From RYN-230 sp963813975 (GTDB lineage: Bacteria > Actinomycetota > Actinomycetes > Streptosporangiales > Streptosporangiaceae), in assembly GCA_963813975.1 (NCBI GenBank), contig CAWFAP010000005.1, positions 248,001-312,000 on the forward strand: 64,000 bases of DNA, read 5' to 3'. Numbering within the stretch: the first letter of the stretch is position 1; each line of letters begins with the position of its first letter. A program made the position numbers and the translations under genes. This document shows positions 42,846 through 52,850 of the stretch, one piece after another. The notes beneath the pieces were generated by a model. That model was not told where the DNA came from and did no database searches. It saw nothing but the letters and a program-made list of their open reading frames with translations.

Positions 42846-45800
42846 TCAGCTGCTCCACACCTGGAACTCGGAGAGCTGCCCGGCGGGCCACCCGGTGTTG
42901 GCGGTGATGGTCAGCCGCACATACCGGGCGCTGGCGGACGGGAAGGTGATCGTGACCGTGTTGCCGGTCGAGGGGTTGAAGGTGTAGCCGGCCGACCCGG
43001 CGATCGTGGAGAAGCCGGAGCCGTTGGTGCTGCCCTGGACGGACAGCGTCTGGGTCCGGGTGCTCCACGACGTGGCCGGGGGCAGGTCGAGCACGATCCG
43101 GCTGACGCTCTTGGCCGAGCCGAGGTTGACCTGGAGCCACTGCGGGAACGCGTTGTTCGTGCTCTCCCAGTAGGTGCTGGTGTCACCGTCCGCGGCGTTC
43201 CCGGGCCCGTAGGTCTGGGTGTAGCCGCTGGAGGAGGCCGGCTGGTTCAGGGCGAGGTTGGTGCTGCCCCCGCCTCCGCCCCCTCCGCCGCCGCTGCCGC
43301 TGGCCGGGAAGACCTCGAAGTCGGACAGCTGCCCGGCGGCCCACCCGGTGTTGGCGGTGATGTTCACCCGCACGTACCGGGCCGTGGTGGCGCTGAACGT
43401 GATCGTGACCGTGTTGCTGCCGGAGCTGGGGTCGAAGGTGTACCCGGCCGAGCCGACGATGGTCGAGAAGTTCGAGCCGTCGGTGGATCCGAGCACGGAC
43501 AGGGTCTGCGTCCGGGCCCCCCAGGCCGTCGAGGGCGGCAGCTTCAGGGTGACCTTGCCGATGCTGTAGCTCTGGCCGAGGTCGACCTGGGCCCACTGCG
43601 GGAACGAGCCGTTCGCGCTCTCCCAGTAGGTGGACGCGTCCGCGTCGGTGAGGTTGGCGGCGACGTACGGGCTGTTGGCCGAGCTGGCCGAGGCCGGTGG
43701 CCGGCCGCGATGTTGGTGGTGGCGCCGATCCCGCTGCCGGTCAGGCTGACGGTGACCGGGCTGTTGTTGGCGTTGCTGGTCACGGTCAGCGTGCCAGCCC
43801 GGGTCCCGGACGCGGTCGGCTTGAACGTGACACTCACCGTGCAGGAACTGCCGGCCGCGATGCTGGAGCAGGTGCTGGCCTGGCTGAAGTCCCCGGTCAC
43901 GCTGACCCCGGAGACGGCCGCCGCGCTGGTGCCGGAGTTGGTCACCGTCACCGTCTTGGCCGCGGAACTGGCGCCGACCACCGTGCCGGCGAACGACAGG
44001 CTGGCCGGGGTGGCGTTCAGCACCGGTCCGGGCGCGGTCCCGGTCCCGGTGAGGCTGACCGTGTTGGTCACCCCGCCCGCGTTGACCGTGAGGGTCCCGG
44101 TCCGGGTGCCGGCCGCGGTCGGCGCGAACTTCACGCTGACCGTGCACGAGCCGTTCGCCGCGATGGACGAGCCGCAGGTGCTGGCCTGGCTGAAGTCGCC
44201 GGTGGCGGTGATGGACGAGACCGGGGCGGCCGAGCCGGTCGGGTTGGAGACCGTCACGGTCTGGGCGGCGCTGGTCGTGCCGGTCGCGACCGAGCCGAAG
44301 CTCAGCGCGCCCGGGCTGGCCGTCACGCCGGACGCCGGGTACGGCGGGTAGACGGGAGCCGGCCATGGACCGCAGTACGGCGTGCCGCTGATGCCGGAGT
44401 TGCCGCCGCCGTCGGTCACGGTGAAGTTGCCGCCCTCGCAGCTGTACACGGGGGCGGGCCCGTTGACGCCGGTCGCGGTGACGTTGCTGAACGAGGCTGC
44501 GCCGCCGGTCTGCTCCTGCAGGGCGAACGTCCCGGTGCCGGCGATCGTCACGTTGCTGAGCGACACGCCGCTGACCGTGCCCTCCACCCACTGGACCGCT
44601 TCGAACGGGCTTTGCTCGATCAGAGCGTTAGTGACGTTGATCGGGCCGGTGATCGCGCCCTGGCTGCCGTCGAACCACAGCGCACCCACCCCGAACTGCC
44701 AGTTCGGGTCGAGGTCGCCGTCCCGGATCATGGTGTTGTTCGAGATGGTGGTCGTGCCGACCGGCGTGGACGTGAAACGCTGCCCGACCTGGATGCCGCC
44801 GCCCTGGGTGATCCCGGTGTCCTGGACCAGGTTGCCGGTGACGGTGTTGTCGTGGCCGCCGTAGATCGCGATGCCGTTGGCCAGCATCTGCAGCTGCACG
44901 GTGTTGCTGGAGATGGTGTCGCCGGCGTCGGCGCCGAGGCTGGAGTCGGCCCAGGTCGCGATGCCGTCGTCGCCGGTGTTGCGGATGTCGCTGTTGGTCA
45001 CGGTCGAGTTGGTCACCCCGCCGTGGAAGTTGATGCCGTCCGCGGTGGTGTCGCGGATGCGCATGCCGCTGAACGTCAGGTGGTCCATCGGCCCGTCCAT
45101 CCAGGCGCCGACCTTCATGTGCTCGATCCAGATGTTGGTCACGGTCGAGTTGCTCATCGCGCCGCCGATGCCGTTGACCTGGGCACTGTCGTTACGGTCC
45201 TGCACGTTGCCGGAGATCGCGAAGTTCTGCAGGTGCACGTTGGTGCTCGGACTGGGTGCGGAGTTGCCGTAGAACCCGGGCGCCGCGCCGGTGACGGTCG
45301 AGTACCACATCCCGGCCCCGGCGATCGTCACGTTGCTGACGCTGATGTGGCCCGGGATGTCGTAGGTGCCCGGCGGGATCCACACCGTGCCGCCGGAGCC
45401 GGCCGTGGTGATCGCGGCGTTGAACGCGCTGGTCGAGTCGCTCGCGCCGGTCGCGTCAGCGCCCTTGCCGGTCACCGACACCGAGCCCGCGGGCTGGGTC
45501 AGGGCGGCGCCGACCTGCTCGAAGTCGGCGAAGTCGATCGTGTAGGAGGACGCGGTGTCCCCGGAGTCGAGCTGCAGCTTGAACGTCGTCCCGGCCGGAT
45601 ATGTCGTGGAGAACAGCCGGTGCGCCTCGTCGAAGAAGTGGTGCGGGTTGCTGCCCGGGGAGTTGGTGAACGGGTAGCTGCCGTAGTACCAGCTGTACGC
45701 GTTGGTCAGCGTGAAGTCGGGCTGCCTGGTGCCGTTGACGTACAGCGACAGCGGCGCGGTGTAGACCGAGCCGCCCGACGTGTCCGGGATGCTGTACCGG

Positions 45801-46168
45801 ACGTTGATCGAGTTGGTCGCGACCGGGGTGGTGAACGTGACGTACTGGCCGGTGCCCTTCAGCGTGACGGCCTTGCGGTACGACGCCTCGTCGGCCAGCT
45901 GCCCCTGGGTGTAGCTCGGGCCGATCACGGTCCCGTTGGTGGCGGAGTTCTCCGCCTGGACTTCGGTGTACGCCAGGCTGGCGCCGCTGCCGCCTGTGGC
46001 GGTGGCGGCGCGGGGGGCGGTGGCGGCGCGGGGGGCGGTGGCGGCGCGGGAGGCGGTGGCCGCGGCCGAGGCCGGCGCCGCCGCCACGAGAGCGCCCCCG
46101 CTGGCCAGCAACGCGGTGCTGCCCGCGAGGGCGGTGAGCCGTCTGAGATTCCGGAGGGGACGTAACAC
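42846..46168 (-). CDS. Secreted multidomain GH87 alpha-1,3-glucanase (mycodextranase type), frameshifted near its C-terminal domains
   Basis: The order is: signal peptide (1-37), an 18-base tandem repeat coding RAATAP, a CBM35/6-like domain (about 65-220), a right-handed beta-helix catalytic domain (about 225-610), two choice-of-anchor ASH-like domains, and two discoidin F5/8 domains joined by a poly-Gly linker. D377 in TTADGIN and D400-D401 in NTGDDGI have the 23/24 spacing of the catalytic triad known for GH87 alpha-1,3-glucanases. The frame from GTG 46168 runs to 43544 as nonsense after about 43700; the true discoidin part (SASSANSPYVAANLTDADAS) is in another frame to 42846. One base is lost in a GGCC run. 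Would cut fungal or mutan alpha-1,3-glucan. Confidence 0.85.
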
Positions 46169-46258
46169 GTGGGGCTCCCGGGGGATGGGTGGGCGGGCTG
46201 AAAAATTGCCCTCACCGTACAGAGCCGGACGTGTGACTGCAATATGTCGACGGGGTTA

Positions 46259-46277
46259 CGGAAGTATCAAACTTCCG
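46259..46277. terminator. Small hairpin between LacI and the glucanase gene
   Basis: CGGAAGT and ACTTCCG pair around ATCAA. It lies after the lacI stop and before the glucanase promoter region, both reading leftward. Confidence 0.45.
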
Positions 46278-46302
46278 GGCGCATATCGGATGCGCTGCGC
46301 CG

Positions 46303-47307
46303 TCATGCCCGGGCGCGAGCCGTGGAGCCCCGGACGACCAGCTCGGGCTCGAAGAGCAGCTCGGCCGACGCGACCGTGCCCCCCTCGACCTGCTGGACCA
46401 GGGTGCTCACCACGGCCCGGCCCAGCGCGTCGATGGGCTGCCGGACCGTGGTCAGCGGAGGGTCGGTGCACGTCATCAGCGCGGAGTCGTCGTAGCCCAC
46501 CACCGAGACGTCACCGGGCACTGACATGCCCAGGCGGCGCACCGCCCGGATCGCGCCGAGCGCCAGCGGGTCGTTGCCGCACACGATGCCGGTGATGCCG
46601 GCCTGCACCAGGCGGGTGGCCGAAGCGTGCCCGGCCTCGATCGAGAACATCGTGTGCTCCACGGCGCCCGCGGTGTCGATGCCCGCCCGGGCGGTCAGGG
46701 CGGTGAACGCGGCCAGCTTCCGCCGCGACGGCATGTGGTCGTCCGGCCCGATGATCAGCCCGACCCGGCGGTGGCCCAGCGACAGCAGGTGCCCCAGGGC
46801 CTGCTCCACCGCGGCCGCGTCGTCCACGCAGACCCGCGGGTAACCCAGGTGATCGGCCGCCGCGTTGACGAGCACGGCCGGCACGCCCCGTTCGAGCAGC
46901 AGCTCGTAGTGGTCGTGCGGGGAGTCCGCCTCGGCGAAGTTTCCCCCGGCGAACACCATCCCGGACACGTGCTGGTCGAGCAGCATCCGGACGTAGCTGG
47001 CCTCGGACAGGCCGCCGGCCCCGCGCACGCACAGCACCGGTGTGAAGCCCTGCTGGGCCAGGCCGCCGCCGACCACCTCGGCCAGCGCGGGAAAGATCGG
47101 GTTCTGCAGCTCGGGCAGCACCAGCCCGACCAGCCGGGCGCGCTCCCCGCGCAGCTGGGTGGGCCGCTCGTAGCCCAGCACGTCCAGCGCGGTGAGCACG
47201 GCGTCCCGGGTCGTCTGGGAGACCCCCGGCTTGCCGTTCAGCACCCGGCTGACCGTCGCCTCGCTGACTCCCACCTTCTTGGCCACTTCGGCCAGCCGCC
47301 GTGTCAT
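46303..47307 (-). CDS. LacI-family regulator of alpha-glucan genes
   Basis: A 334-residue LacI protein, intact. LAEVAKKVGVSEATVSRVLN is the helix-turn-helix with hinge, and GIVCGNDPLALGAIRAVRRL and VGYDDSALM are typical of the effector domain. It lies between the glucanase and the ABC operon and diverges from the latter. TTGC..GCAA palindromes beside it suit the AglR/MalR-like group. Confidence 0.92.
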   Translation of the reverse strand: MTRRLAEVAKKVGVSEATVSRVLNGKPGVSQTTRDAVLTALDVLGYERPTQLRGERARLVGLVLPELQNPIFPALAEVVGGGLAQQGFTPVLCVRGAGGLSEASYVRMLLDQHVSGMVFAGGNFAEADSPHDHYELLLERGVPAVLVNAAADHLGYPRVCVDDAAAVEQALGHLLSLGHRRVGLIIGPDDHMPSRRKLAAFTALTARAGIDTAGAVEHTMFSIEAGHASATRLVQAGITGIVCGNDPLALGAIRAVRRLGMSVPGDVSVVGYDDSALMTCTDPPLTTVRQPIDALGRAVVSTLVQQVEGGTVASAELLFEPELVVRGSTARARA

Positions 47308-47646
47308 GACGCAACTATACGGCGATTGCCGCAAGAAATTGCAAGAGTTTGCGACTCGCAGCAAGCCATTTTCCGGGGGAACCGAGGCCTGGTTCGTGCC
47401 CGTCCGGCACCCTCGCAGGGTCCAGGTGGCCGAGCGCAAGGGCTTAGCCCAGGTCATGGCGTTGGCAGCCGGCGCCGTCCGCAGAGCCGTACCTGTCGAT
47501 CTTCTGCGTTGCTAAGTCGTTATCATTCAAAAAATAGTTCAACTATTGCTAGCAAATGGAAGCGCATATACCGTCTGCGGTACCTGGTGATTGAGGTCAC
47601 ATCGTCCCTGGCCCAACCGGCCGTCTCACCCGACATCGAGGTCGTC
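47308..47646. promoter_or_regulatory. LacI / ABC operon control region with TTGC-GCAA dyads
   Basis: No gene. TTGCCGCAA (47336-47344) is 29 bases before lacI, and TTGCTAGCAA (47546-47555) is 91 bases before the binding-protein gene. TTGCAAGAGTTTGC and CGCAGCAAG add partial copies. Half-sites of this kind are known for regulators of maltose and alpha-glucoside genes in actinobacteria. The DNA near 47520-47560 is AT-rich and may hold the operon promoter. Confidence 0.65.
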
Positions 47647-49053
47647 ATGAAGAGATTTGGCACCACGAACAGACAGCTCTCCTGGTGGCCCCGCCACCGG
47701 ACGATCGCCGGGGTCGCCGCCGTGGCGGCTCTGGGCCTGACCGCCGCCGCCTGCTCAAGCGGCGGCGGCTCCACCGGCGACTCGGCCGGCGGCCACGTCA
47801 CCATCAGCGTCGACTGTGCGCCCCCCGCCAGCTCGCCGGTGCAGCACAAGGAGTGGAACCAGGACGTCGCCAAGTTCGAGAAGCTGAACCCCGGCATCAC
47901 GGTCCACAGCATCTACACCAGCCCGTGCGAGGTGCCGGCGACGTTCACCGCGATGCTGCGGGCGGGCACCGAGCCCAACGTCTTCTACACCTACTTCACC
48001 GACCGGAACCAGGTCCTCGACCAGGGCCAGGCGGCCGACATCACGTCCTATGTGACCCCGACGACGGTCCCGGCCCGCCGCGACATCGTCCCGTCGGCGA
48101 TGTCCGCGGTCACCGCGGGAACAACGATCTACGGGCTGCCGACGGTCAACTACACCCAGGGCCTGATCATCAACCGGGCTCTGTTCACGCAGGCACACCT
48201 CAACCCGGATCAGCCGCCGACCACCTGGGCGGCCGTGGTGAAGGACGCGAAGGCCATCGCGGCGCTCGGCCACGGAATCTACGGGTACGGCGACTACAGT
48301 GCGGGCAACAACGGCGGCTGGCACTTCGCCTCCGAGGTTGACGCCATGGGCGGCCAGGTGGTCAACGCCACCGGCACGACCGCGACCTTCAACTCCACGG
48401 CGGGCCAGGCGGTCCTGCAGGCGCTGCACCAGATGCGGTTCGTGGACCACAGCATGAGCCCCACCCAGCAGCTGGCGTGGGGGGCGCTGCAGAAGCAGAT
48501 GGCCGCGGGCAAGCTCGGCATGTACATCGCGGCGCCGGACGACATCTACAACGTGATCGTGCCGCAGGACGGTGGCCACATCAATGACTACGGGATGGGG
48601 CCGCTGCCGAGCGCGAGCGGCACCCCGGCTGGGTCGCTGTCCGGCGGTAACGACTACATGTTCGCCAAGCGTGACACCCCCGCGCAGATCCGGGCGGGCA
48701 TCAAGTGGCTGAACTTCGAGGACCTGACGCCCGGCGTGGGCCAGTTCAACTACGTCCGGCAGAAGGCCGACGGGTTCCCGGTCGGCTTCCCCGAGCCGCA
48801 GCTGTTCACCGGGGCGACCGAGCAGAAGAACCAGAAGCTCCTGGACGCCAGCGCGACGATCAACACGTCCTACTACTCCACGTTCACCAACGCGCACGAG
48901 AAGGGCATGGGCGAGCCGAAGGACGCCCAGGCGGTCTACAAGACGCTCGACCCGGTCATGCTCGCGGTGCTGACCAACCCGAGTGCGAACGTCTCCACCC
49001 TGCTGTCCGGCGCGGCCAGCCAGGTCAATCAGATCCTGGCCAACAGCCCGTAG
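47647..49053 (+). CDS. Sugar ABC transporter substrate-binding lipoprotein
   Basis: A 468-residue family-1 solute-binding protein. The signal ends in a lipobox-like TAAACSSGGG. WNQDVAKFEKLNPGITV, AGTEPNVFYTYFTDRN and YGLPTVNYTQGLIIN follow the maltose/oligosaccharide binding pattern. GAGG is four bases before the ATG. It is followed by a hairpin and then the two permease genes. Ligand likely an alpha-gluco-oligosaccharide, from context. Confidence 0.9.
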   Translation: MKRFGTTNRQLSWWPRHRTIAGVAAVAALGLTAAACSSGGGSTGDSAGGHVTISVDCAPPASSPVQHKEWNQDVAKFEKLNPGITVHSIYTSPCEVPATFTAMLRAGTEPNVFYTYFTDRNQVLDQGQAADITSYVTPTTVPARRDIVPSAMSAVTAGTTIYGLPTVNYTQGLIINRALFTQAHLNPDQPPTTWAAVVKDAKAIAALGHGIYGYGDYSAGNNGGWHFASEVDAMGGQVVNATGTTATFNSTAGQAVLQALHQMRFVDHSMSPTQQLAWGALQKQMAAGKLGMYIAAPDDIYNVIVPQDGGHINDYGMGPLPSASGTPAGSLSGGNDYMFAKRDTPAQIRAGIKWLNFEDLTPGVGQFNYVRQKADGFPVGFPEPQLFTGATEQKNQKLLDASATINTSYYSTFTNAHEKGMGEPKDAQAVYKTLDPVMLAVLTNPSANVSTLLSGAASQVNQILANSP

Positions 49054-49058
49054 TCGGC

Positions 49059-49092
49059 ACGCTGGGGGCGGCCGCGCGGCCGCCCCCAGCGT
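49059..49092. terminator. Perfect 34-base palindrome between binding-protein and permease genes
   Basis: The 17-base half ACGCTGGGGGCGGCCGC is followed at once by its complement. It lies six bases after the binding-protein stop and 34 before the permease ATG. It should stall or protect RNA, so more binding protein than permease is made. Confidence 0.75.
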
Positions 49093-49126
49093 TCCAGGGC
49101 TGAGCGCTCTACTCCAGGAGGGATCC

Positions 49127-50095
49127 ATGGCGGACACAGCGGTCCGGGCGGCCCGGGCCCGGGCCAGGCCGGGCCCGAGGGGGTCGCTGGCGGGCAGCAG
49201 GTTCGGCCGCAAGGTCCGCCGCAACCTGTCCGCGCACGGGTTCCTGATCGGGGCGGTGCTCTGCTTCGCGTTCTTCTCGTGGTACCCGATCGCCCGCGAG
49301 ATCATCATGAGCTTCCAGCGGACCCGGCTGGGCACGACCAGCTGGGCCGGCTGGCAGAACTACCGGACGATCTTCCATGACCCGACGTTCTGGCTGGCCT
49401 GGCGCAACACGCTCGAGTTCACCGTCCTGGCCCTGATCATCGGGTACGCGGTGCCATTCTTCGTGGCCATCCTGCTCAACGAGCTCCGGCACGCCCGGGG
49501 CTACCTGCGGGTGCTGGTCTACCTGCCGGTGATGCTCCCGCCGGCCTCGGCGCTGCTGCTGTTCGCGTACTTCTATGACCCGAGCTACGGCTTGTTCAAC
49601 CATGTCCTCCAGGTCCTGCACCTGCCGACCTCCCAGTGGGTCCAGTCCTCGGGCTCAGGCGTCGTCACCACGGCCATGATCTCCGTGGTGATCGCGGCGA
49701 CCTGGATGAACATGGGCGGCGCGACCCTCATCTACCTGGCCGCGCTGCAGAACATCCCCGGTGAGCTGTACGAGGCCGCCGAGCTCGACGGGGCCGGGCT
49801 GCTGCGGCGGATCTGGCACATCACCATCCCGCAGACCAAGCTGATCCTCTCGATGCTGCTCATGCTGCAGGTCGTCGCGACCATGCAGATGTTCGTCGAG
49901 GCGTTCATCCTGACCAGCGGCGGCTCGGGCACGTCCGTCATCTCGGTGGTCAACCTGATCTACACGTACGCGTTCGCCCTGAGCGGCGCGAGCAACTACG
50001 ACAGCGCCTCGGCGCTCGGCGTGGTGCTCATGCTGGTCCTCGCCGCGTTCTCCGGCGGGTACCTGTGGCTGAGCCGCGACCGCGACAGCCAGTGA
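49127..50095 (+). CDS. Sugar ABC transporter permease (MalF type)
   Basis: A 322-residue permease with six main membrane helices. The EAA loop is EAAELDGAGLLRRIWHITIP. AGGAGG precedes the ATG. First of two permeases; no ATPase gene is present, so a shared MsiK-like ATPase is likely. Confidence 0.92.
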   Translation: MADTAVRAARARARPGPRGSLAGSRFGRKVRRNLSAHGFLIGAVLCFAFFSWYPIAREIIMSFQRTRLGTTSWAGWQNYRTIFHDPTFWLAWRNTLEFTVLALIIGYAVPFFVAILLNELRHARGYLRVLVYLPVMLPPASALLLFAYFYDPSYGLFNHVLQVLHLPTSQWVQSSGSGVVTTAMISVVIAATWMNMGGATLIYLAALQNIPGELYEAAELDGAGLLRRIWHITIPQTKLILSMLLMLQVVATMQMFVEAFILTSGGSGTSVISVVNLIYTYAFALSGASNYDSASALGVVLMLVLAAFSGGYLWLSRDRDSQ

Positions 50096-50112
50096 AAGCA
50101 GGAGACGAGCCC

Positions 50113-50994
50113 ATGCAGCCCAGGACGCTGATCTCCAGCGCGCAGCTGAACCGGCCCCGCGGCAAGATCATCTACCGGGTCGTCCTGACTCTGGTCGTCG
50201 TGATCTTCACGCTGGTCTTCATCGGCCCGATGTACTTCCTGTTCAGTGACGGGCTGAAGTCCACGCAGGAGGCGGTCCAGGTGCCGCCGACGATCATCCC
50301 GGCGCACCTGCACGTGAGCACGTACATGAACGCGTGGAGCCGGGTGGGCATCGGGCGCCTGCTGTTCAACACCCTCTACTACGCGTTCGGTGCGCTCGCC
50401 CTGCAGCTCATCTTCGATGTGGCCGCGGCGTACGCCCTCTCCAAGCTTCGGCCGGTGCTGGGTAACGTCATCTTCCTGATGATGCTGGTCACGCTCATGA
50501 TCCCGTCCACCGTCCTGGTCGTCCCGCAGTACCTGACCGTGGCCAGCCTGCCGATCCTGCACCTGAATCTGATCGGGACCCCCGAGGCCATCTGGCTGCC
50601 GTCGGTGGCCAACGCGTTCAACATTTTCCTGCTCAAGCGGTTCTTCGACTCGATCCCGCGGGAACTGATCGAGTCGGCGTCCATCGACGGCGCGCGGCCG
50701 CTGCGCATCCTGCGCTCGATCGTGATGCCGATGTCGCGGCCGATCCTCGGCGTGGTCTCTATCTTCGCGGTCGTCGCGGTCTGGAAGGACTTCCTGTGGC
50801 CGCTCCTGGTCGAGGACGGGTACAACCCCAGCAAGGAGACGCTCAACGTCGGAATCTGGCAGGCGGTCGCGACCACGCCGCAGAACCTGATCATCGCGGC
50901 GTCGGCTATCGCCGCGATACCTACGGTGGTCTTCTTCCTGATCTTCCAGCGGAACATCATGTCCGGCCTGACCGCCGGTGCTCTCAAGGGATGA
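50113..50994 (+). CDS. Sugar ABC transporter permease (MalG type)
   Basis: A 293-residue permease partnered with the previous one. The EAA-like loop is ESASIDGARPLRILRSIVMP, with Ser-Ile in place of the more usual Ala-Glu. ATG 50113 has GGAG eight bases ahead. The stop is seven bases before the GH13 start. Confidence 0.92.
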   Translation: MQPRTLISSAQLNRPRGKIIYRVVLTLVVVIFTLVFIGPMYFLFSDGLKSTQEAVQVPPTIIPAHLHVSTYMNAWSRVGIGRLLFNTLYYAFGALALQLIFDVAAAYALSKLRPVLGNVIFLMMLVTLMIPSTVLVVPQYLTVASLPILHLNLIGTPEAIWLPSVANAFNIFLLKRFFDSIPRELIESASIDGARPLRILRSIVMPMSRPILGVVSIFAVVAVWKDFLWPLLVEDGYNPSKETLNVGIWQAVATTPQNLIIAASAIAAIPTVVFFLIFQRNIMSGLTAGALKG

Positions 50995-51001
50995 GGTAAA
51001 C

Positions 51002-52796
51002 GTGCCCCACTTCGGCCAGGGCGCCGCGGCGCCGGACTGGTGGCGGACGGCGACCATCTACGAGGTCTACGTGCGCAGCTTCGCGGACGGCAGCGGCGAC
51101 GGCATCGGGGACCTGACCGGCGTCCGCGCGCGCCTGCCCTACCTGGCCGAGCTGGGCATCGACGCGATCTGGTTCACGCCCTGGTATCCCTCGCCCATGG
51201 CCGACGCCGGCTACGACGTGGCCGACTACCGGGCGATCGAGCCGCTGTTCGGCAGCCTGGCCGAGGCGGAGAAGCTGATCGCCGAAGCGCACGAGCTGGG
51301 CATCCGGATCATCATCGACATCGTCCCGAACCACGGCTCAGACCAGCAGCCCTGGTTCACCCGCGCGCTGGCCGCCCGGCCCGGCTCGGCCGAGCGGGCC
51401 CGTTACCACTTCCAGCCCGGCCGGGGGGCGGGCGGAGAGCTGCCCCCCAACGACTGGACCTCGATGTTCGGCGGCCCGGCCTGGACCCGGGTGTGCTCCG
51501 TCGAAGAGGGGCGCCCCGTGGAAGGGGCGGGCCCGGCTGAGCACGGCCCGGACGCGGCGCCGGGCGAGTGGTACCTGCACCTGTTCACGCCCGGCCAGCC
51601 CGACTTCAACTGGGCGCACCCGGACGTGCGGGGCGAGTTCGCCAGCGTGCTGCGGTTCTGGTTCGACCGCGGAGTCAACGGGTTCCGCGTTCAACTCGGC
51701 CGCCCTGCTGGCCAAGGACCCCGGGCTGGCCGACCTGGGCGCGACCCCGACCCCGGGCAGTTCCGCGCCGGTGGCTGCATCTCCTGCCGATCCGCCTGCG
51801 GGCGGGCCGGCCGTATCGTCCGCCGGCCCGGGGGATCCGGTGTCCGGCCCCGTGCACCCGTTCATCGACCGGGACGAGGTGCACGCGATCTACCAGGAGT
51901 GGCGCCGGATCGCCGACTCTTATCCCGGGCACCGGGTGCTGATCGGCGAGGTGTGGCTGCCCGACGCCCAGCGGCTGGCCCGGTACCTGCGCCCGGACGA
52001 GCTGCACAGCGCGTTCAACTTCGACTTCCTGTGCTGTGCCTGGGACGCGGGGGCGCTGCGCCGGGTCATCGACACCACGCTGGCCGCGCACGACGGGGTG
52101 GGCGCCGCGCCGACCTGGGTACTGAGCAACCATGACGTGGTCCGGCACGTCACCCGCTACGGCCGGGCCGACACCGCGTTCAGCATGACTGACCGCCAGA
52201 TCGGCGAGCCATCCGACCTCGCGCTCGGCACCCGCCGGGCCCGGGCCGCCGTGCTGCTCACGTTTTCGCTGCCCGGCGGCGTGTACCTCTACCAGGGCGA
52301 CGAGCTCGGCCTGCCCGAGGTCGAGGACCTGCCCGAGGAGCTGCTCCAGGATCCGATGTGGGAACGGTCCGGCCACACCAACCGGGGCCGGGACGGCTGC
52401 CGGGTCCCGCTGCCCTGGTCCGGTGACGCCCCCCCGTTCGGGTACGGCGCGGAAGGCAGCACGCCGTGGCTGCCCCAGCCCGCGGAGTGGAAGAACCTGA
52501 CTGCGGAGACCCAGGCCGGTGACCCCGGCTCTATGCTCGCCCTGTACCGCCGGGCGCTGCGGCTGCGGCGGGCCGAGCCCGCGCTGACCGGCGGTGACCA
52601 GATGACGTGGCTCGCCTCCCCTGCGGGTGTCCTGGTGTTCCGCCGGGGCGAGGGCCCGGACGCCATCACCGTGGTGATCAACCTCTCCGCCGAGCCGGTG
52701 GATCTCCTGGCCGGTGACCAGGTGCTGCTCAGCAGCATCCCGGTCACCGGCGGCCTGCTCCCCCCGGACACCGGGGTGTGGCTCAAGGGACGGTGA
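51002..52796 (+). CDS. GH13 alpha-glucosidase, frameshifted at the catalytic nucleophile
   Basis: An oligo-1,6-/alpha-glucosidase-like GH13 enzyme. The first frame holds WWRTATIYEVYVRSFADGSG, LGIDAIWFTPWYPSPMADAG, DIVPNHGSDQQPWF and RGVNGFRV. At about 51690 the frame changes; the second holds FIDRDEVHAIYQEWR, LIGEVWL (acid/base Glu) and VLSNHDVVRH (stabilising Asp), and runs to 52796. The expected GFRVDSAA is written here as a one-base insertion with AAC instead of GAC, so the nucleophile Asp reads as Asn even after frame repair. Last gene of the operon; GTG start after GAGG. Confidence 0.85.
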
Positions 52797-52850
52797 CGCA
52801 GGGCGACCGGACCAGCGGAGTCAGCAGAGAAAACGCCCTAGGATCGGGCC

